Under the pieces are notes generated by a model. That model was not told the origin of the DNA, ran no database searches, and saw only the letters and a program-made list of their open reading frames with translations. A DNA stretch of 8,937 nucleotides from an uncultured Porphyromonas sp. GTDB lineage: Bacteria; Bacteroidota; Bacteroidia; Bacteroidales; Porphyromonadaceae. The translations under genes were made by a program, and so were the position numbers. The stretch covers positions 1-8,937 of the forward strand of contig CAMCJO010000068.1 of the NCBI GenBank assembly GCA_945875135.1, read 5' to 3'. Shown piece after piece: positions 6,014 through 8,937 of the stretch. Every line of letters starts with the position of its first letter. The stretch's first letter is position 1.

Positions 6014-8937
6014 ATGAAACGACTACTACCGCTTCTCTTCCTCTATCTCCTAGCCTCCATTGGGGTAACAGCTCAGGAGGGCCAAGGGGGACAAATCTTT
6101 CACACAGGCAGTGAGGGCCCTGTCTATGACTACACCGTTGAGGCTGGTCTACCACGCCCCTACTACGATGACGGTGGTCCCAGCAAGGGTATGAGGGGCA
6201 ACTACTCTATGACCATCGTACAGTTCAAGCCACTCAACTCTAACTCCCATATCACCATCGTCTTTGAGGAGATGGAGATAGGAGAGTCTGACCAGTTGCG
6301 CTTTTATAACGGAGCTATCACCCTATGGAATGGACCTGACGAAGATGGCGAGTACTACTACGACTGGCCCAAAGACATAGACCCGATCAAGACTGTCAAG
6401 GGTACGCCAGCCAATCCACGCTTTACTGTCACCTCCACCGCTGCGGATGGTTGCCTGTCGGTAGCCCTCTTCAACGGATCCAACTCACCGGGCTGGAAGG
6501 CGATGGTCTACTGCGTCAGAAACGGCGATCCCGAGCCTGGCACGGCTCCCCAGCAAGCAGCCATTCGCTACGTCTCTACGACTGGTAGCGGTGATGGTAG
6601 TTCCTGGAGCAATGCCTCGAGCGACCTGCAAGCTATGATTGACGCCTCTTCCGCTGGTGACGAGATATGGGTCGCTAAGGGCACTTATCATCCTACCAAG
6701 CTCATTAAGACCTCTAAGAAGCGCTCTTACGCCTTTATACTCAAGGAGGGAGTATCTCTCTACGGAGGCTTTGCGGGTAATGAAACGACTCGTGACGATC
6801 GTACGGCTACGAAGGTGATAGGCAACTGCTATCGTACCAATGAGACGATCCTCTCAGCTGACGATGATGTCCCTGACGTCTGGACGCGTGTCGAGGGTGC
6901 TGGATCTAAGGTACGCGAGGAGTGGGAGATCACTGGCAATAAGGGTAACTACAACCACGTCCTTTATAGTGCTACGCCTTTTGCCGAGCGCACCACGATC
7001 GACGGCTTTACCCTCAAGGGCGCCAATGCTGACATCTGGAACGTCAAGGCTTGTGGTGGAGCACTCTACGCTTCGGGAAATATAGCATTACTCAACTGCG
7101 ACATCACTGAGCACTACGCTTACACCCAGGTAGAGCCTTCAGGGACTACATGGCCATTTCTAGGCGGTGCCGTTGCGATACTTAAGGGCGATGGTAAGGC
7201 GCTGGTCAAGAACTGCGCTTTCTCCAAGAATATGGTCTCTATGCCAAACGGCGTAGCCTCTGGCGCAGGAATCTATATCGAGCAGGGTACGGTAGAGCAC
7301 TCTACGTTTGATGGTTGTATCGCTCTGGATCAGGGCGGAGCCATCAGAGCTATAGGCTCTACGGTCAGAGCGTGCGAGATCACCAATAGCTACGGAGCCT
7401 CTGGTGGCGCTATCTACGCTGAGAACGCTACACTGCAGGCGAATAAGATATATAACTGTACGTCTATGCGTGGCGGTGCTATCTTTGCTAGCGCATCAAC
7501 GATCGAAAACAATATCCTATACAATTGCTTTGCAGACGACCCCACCTACACAGATCCTACCATGGCAAATCGCGGAGGTGGTGCCGTATGGACGCTCGGC
7601 ACGAGCAAGCTCATAGGAAACCTCATCTACAACTGCACGGGCTTCAAGGGTGGTGGTGTCGTGATGACCGCTGATGGCATCTTTGCTCACAACACGATAG
7701 CTCAGTGCGTTGCCAATAACGCAGATGAAACCACTCCCGACCTGCTCCTGCCTGCTGGCACTAAGGCACTCAACTCGATCTCTGGAGTAGAGGCCCCCAG
7801 CGAGCACTTCGTCAAGCCGACAACCTTTGCTGGCTATACTAAAGATGAGACTAAGGCTGAGCAGCTAGCCTCTAGTGACTGGCACCTCTTGACCACTTCG
7901 GCTCTCATCGGCACAGGTACATCCTCTGAGTACAATAACACGATAGACATCTACGGAGACACCCGCATGCAGGAGCTAACTGTCAATCCAGGTGCTATCG
8001 CTAAGGCTGTGGCTCCTGTTGAGGAGGAGGCTGCGATCGTCATGACTGTAGAGAAGACCGACAAGCCGATCAAGATTGGCACGGGTGGCTCTAAGGGGAC
8101 GACCTTCTCAATTGACTGGGGCGATGGCAACAAGGTCGAATACGAGGGTGCTAAGAATGTCTCCAACACACCTCTTGGCAACACAATCAAGATCTATGGG
8201 GATGATATTCTCATACTCCTTGCGGATAACATTGGGCTCACGGCACTTGATGTAACCAATGCTCCTAAGCTCTCCAAGCTCTCTTGTAGCAATAACAAGA
8301 TTGCTGAGCTAGACCTAACGAACAATAAGTCTCTCACGGGTCTCTACTGCTCGGGGAATCTTATTTCCAAGCCGCTCAACATTTCAGAGTGTACCAACAT
8401 GCGTGCCTTTGACGTCAGTCGCAACGCTATCCCAGGTAAGCTTGATCTGTCGAAGATGAGCAATCTCTCGAGCTTCAAGTGCTTTAACAATGCGATCACC
8501 GAGCTACTACTGCCTAAGACAGCTCCGCTCAACACGATCGACTGCGACAGCAACCGCATCGCTACACTAGACCTGACGGGTATCAACGACCTTGCTGAGC
8601 TAAACTGTGCCTACAACGAGCTTACAGAGCTAACGCTCACTGGACTGCCCAACCTCTCGAAGGTCTACGCTCCAGGCAACAAGCTCTCCAAGATTACCTT
8701 CGATCAGCAGACGATCATCACGGATCTAACGCTCTTTAGCAATAAGTTTGCTACGATAGATCTCTCAGCTCTGCCTAAGCTTACCAGCCTTTACTTACAG
8801 GACAATGAGCTGACAGCTATCGACCTAACAATGACTCCGCTAGTCAAATGGCTCAATCTGTCAAACAATAGACTCTCTAGTCTCAACGTCACGCCACTCA
8901 CAGGGCTACTCAATCTGCGCTGTGCAGGTAATCAGAT
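6014..8937 (+). CDS. Large secreted/surface protein: CUB-like domain, parallel beta-helix, InlJ-type leucine-rich repeats (3' end outside window)
   Basis: The frame stays open from ATG 6014 to the last base, giving 974 complete codons with no stop. Residues 1-20 form a signal peptide (K2, R3, Leu-rich core, likely cut at VTA|QE) with no lipobox. Residues about 35-170 are CUB-like: YDDGGP at 51-56, a beta-strand-rich core, then GCLSVALF (146-153) and GWKAMVYC (160-167), with C147 and C167. Residues about 184-665 are a right-handed parallel beta-helix of the kind found in many bacterial surface proteins, entered by GSGDGSSW (191-198) and GDEIWVAKGTY (215-225), then GGFAGNET (251-258) and IDGFTLKGANAD (329-340), then repeated GGA coils. 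Residues about 669-741 form a short linker domain with IDWGDG (700-705) and IKIYG (725-729). From 742 onward are leucine-rich repeats. The architecture suggests an adhesin or binding protein exported to the surface. A C-terminal type IX sorting domain is expected in this phylum but is not in view. No enzyme motif was recognised and the ligand is unknown. Confidence 0.88.
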   Translation, partial: MKRLLPLLFLYLLASIGVTAQEGQGGQIFHTGSEGPVYDYTVEAGLPRPYYDDGGPSKGMRGNYSMTIVQFKPLNSNSHITIVFEEMEIGESDQLRFYNGAITLWNGPDEDGEYYYDWPKDIDPIKTVKGTPANPRFTVTSTAADGCLSVALFNGSNSPGWKAMVYCVRNGDPEPGTAPQQAAIRYVSTTGSGDGSSWSNASSDLQAMIDASSAGDEIWVAKGTYHPTKLIKTSKKRSYAFILKEGVSLYGGFAGNETTRDDRTATKVIGNCYRTNETILSADDDVPDVWTRVEGAGSKVREEWEITGNKGNYNHVLYSATPFAERTTIDGFTLKGANADIWNVKACGGALYASGNIALLNCDITEHYAYTQVEPSGTTWPFLGGAVAILKGDGKALVKNCAFSKNMVSMPNGVASGAGIYIEQGTVEHSTFDGCIALDQGGAIRAIGSTVRACEITNSYGASGGAIYAENATLQANKIYNCTSMRGGAIFASASTIENNILYNCFADDPTYTDPTMANRGGGAVWTLGTSKLIGNLIYNCTGFKGGGVVMTADGIFAHNTIAQCVANNADETTPDLLLPAGTKALNSISGVEAPSEHFVKPTTFAGYTKDETKAEQLASSDWHLLTTSALIGTGTSSEYNNTIDIYGDTRMQELTVNPGAIAKAVAPVEEEAAIVMTVEKTDKPIKIGTGGSKGTTFSIDWGDGNKVEYEGAKNVSNTPLGNTIKIYGDDILILLADNIGLTALDVTNAPKLSKLSCSNNKIAELDLTNNKSLTGLYCSGNLISKPLNISECTNMRAFDVSRNAIPGKLDLSKMSNLSSFKCFNNAITELLLPKTAPLNTIDCDSNRIATLDLTGINDLAELNCAYNELTELTLTGLPNLSKVYAPGNKLSKITFDQQTIITDLTLFSNKFATIDLSALPKLTSLYLQDNELTAIDLTMTPLVKWLNLSNNRLSSLNVTPLTGLLNLRCAGNQ
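7055..7723 (+). repeat. Beta-helix coil repeats (Gly-Gly-Ala plus Cys per turn) within the surface protein
   Basis: Eight coils can be aligned by hand. A Gly-Gly/Gly-Ala turn starts at residues 348, 384, 417, 441, 464, 487, 521 and 546, and each is followed 13-20 residues later by a single cysteine, usually in N-C: residues 362, 401, 435, 454, 482, 505, 541 and 565. The central coils are spaced 23-24 residues apart, the normal size of one beta-helix turn; the longer spacings (33-36) probably carry loop insertions. The repeats are diverged at DNA level, so they are structural rather than recent duplications. Confidence 0.75.
8279..8937 (+). repeat. Leucine-rich repeats of the 21-22-residue, cysteine-containing (InlJ-like) type
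   Basis: Ten full repeats and the start of an eleventh run without gaps from residue 756 to 974: 756-776, 777-798, 799-820, 821-841, 842-862, 863-883, 884-904, 905-925, 926-946, 947-967 and 968 onward. The pattern is L-x-C-x-x-N-x-L-x-x-L-D-L-x-x-x-x-x-L-x-x. Eight full repeats are 21 residues; the second and third are 22. Position 3 is Cys in six (758, 779, 823, 844, 865, 970) and Val, Ala or Leu in the others. This matches the 21-residue repeats of Listeria internalin J and related Porphyromonas proteins, where such repeats form a curved binding surface. The array continues past the window edge. Confidence 0.85.

Overview
The window looks like chromosomal DNA of a Bacteroidales bacterium, most likely a Porphyromonas-type species. 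The evidence is an LptD of the Bacteroidetes type, a C-terminal tail on one rhomboid protease that is typical of Bacteroidetes, a surface protein with InlJ-like cysteine-containing leucine-rich repeats, TAnnTTTG-type -7 promoter boxes, and no obvious Shine-Dalgarno sequences. Genus and species are inferred, since no rRNA or other marker gene is present. All genes are on the + strand.

Region 1 (1-5782) is a compact block of four genes that probably forms one transcription unit. It begins with a probable promoter (about 16-41). lptD (89-3058) encodes the outer-membrane LPS-assembly barrel. After 36 bases come two rhomboid intramembrane serine proteases (3095-3814 and 3786-4589) whose reading frames overlap by 29 bases. 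Two bases later follows a membrane-anchored endonuclease/exonuclease/phosphatase-fold (EEP) protein (4592-5782). All four products act in or across the envelope: LPS export, intramembrane proteolysis twice, and a probably periplasmic metal-dependent hydrolase.

Region 2 (5783-6013) is a 231-base intergenic stretch. It holds a perfect -7 box for the next gene (5921-5928), a G-rich patch, and a possible minus-strand promoter (5826-5856) pointing back into the 3' end of the EEP gene. No convincing rho-independent terminator was seen.

Region 3 (6014-8937, open at the window edge) is one large surface/secreted protein, of which 974 complete codons are visible. It has a signal peptide, a CUB-like domain, a right-handed parallel beta-helix, a short WGDG linker domain, and a run of 21-22-residue leucine-rich repeats still in progress at the last base. 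Its 3' end, where a type IX secretion sorting domain would be expected, is outside the window.

I see no clearly new multi-gene system, mobile element, CRISPR array or RNA gene. The points most worth a second look are the matched cysteine ladders in both repeat domains of the surface protein, the lipoprotein-like signal and two lone cysteines of LptD, and the overlapping pair of rhomboids that both look catalytically complete.
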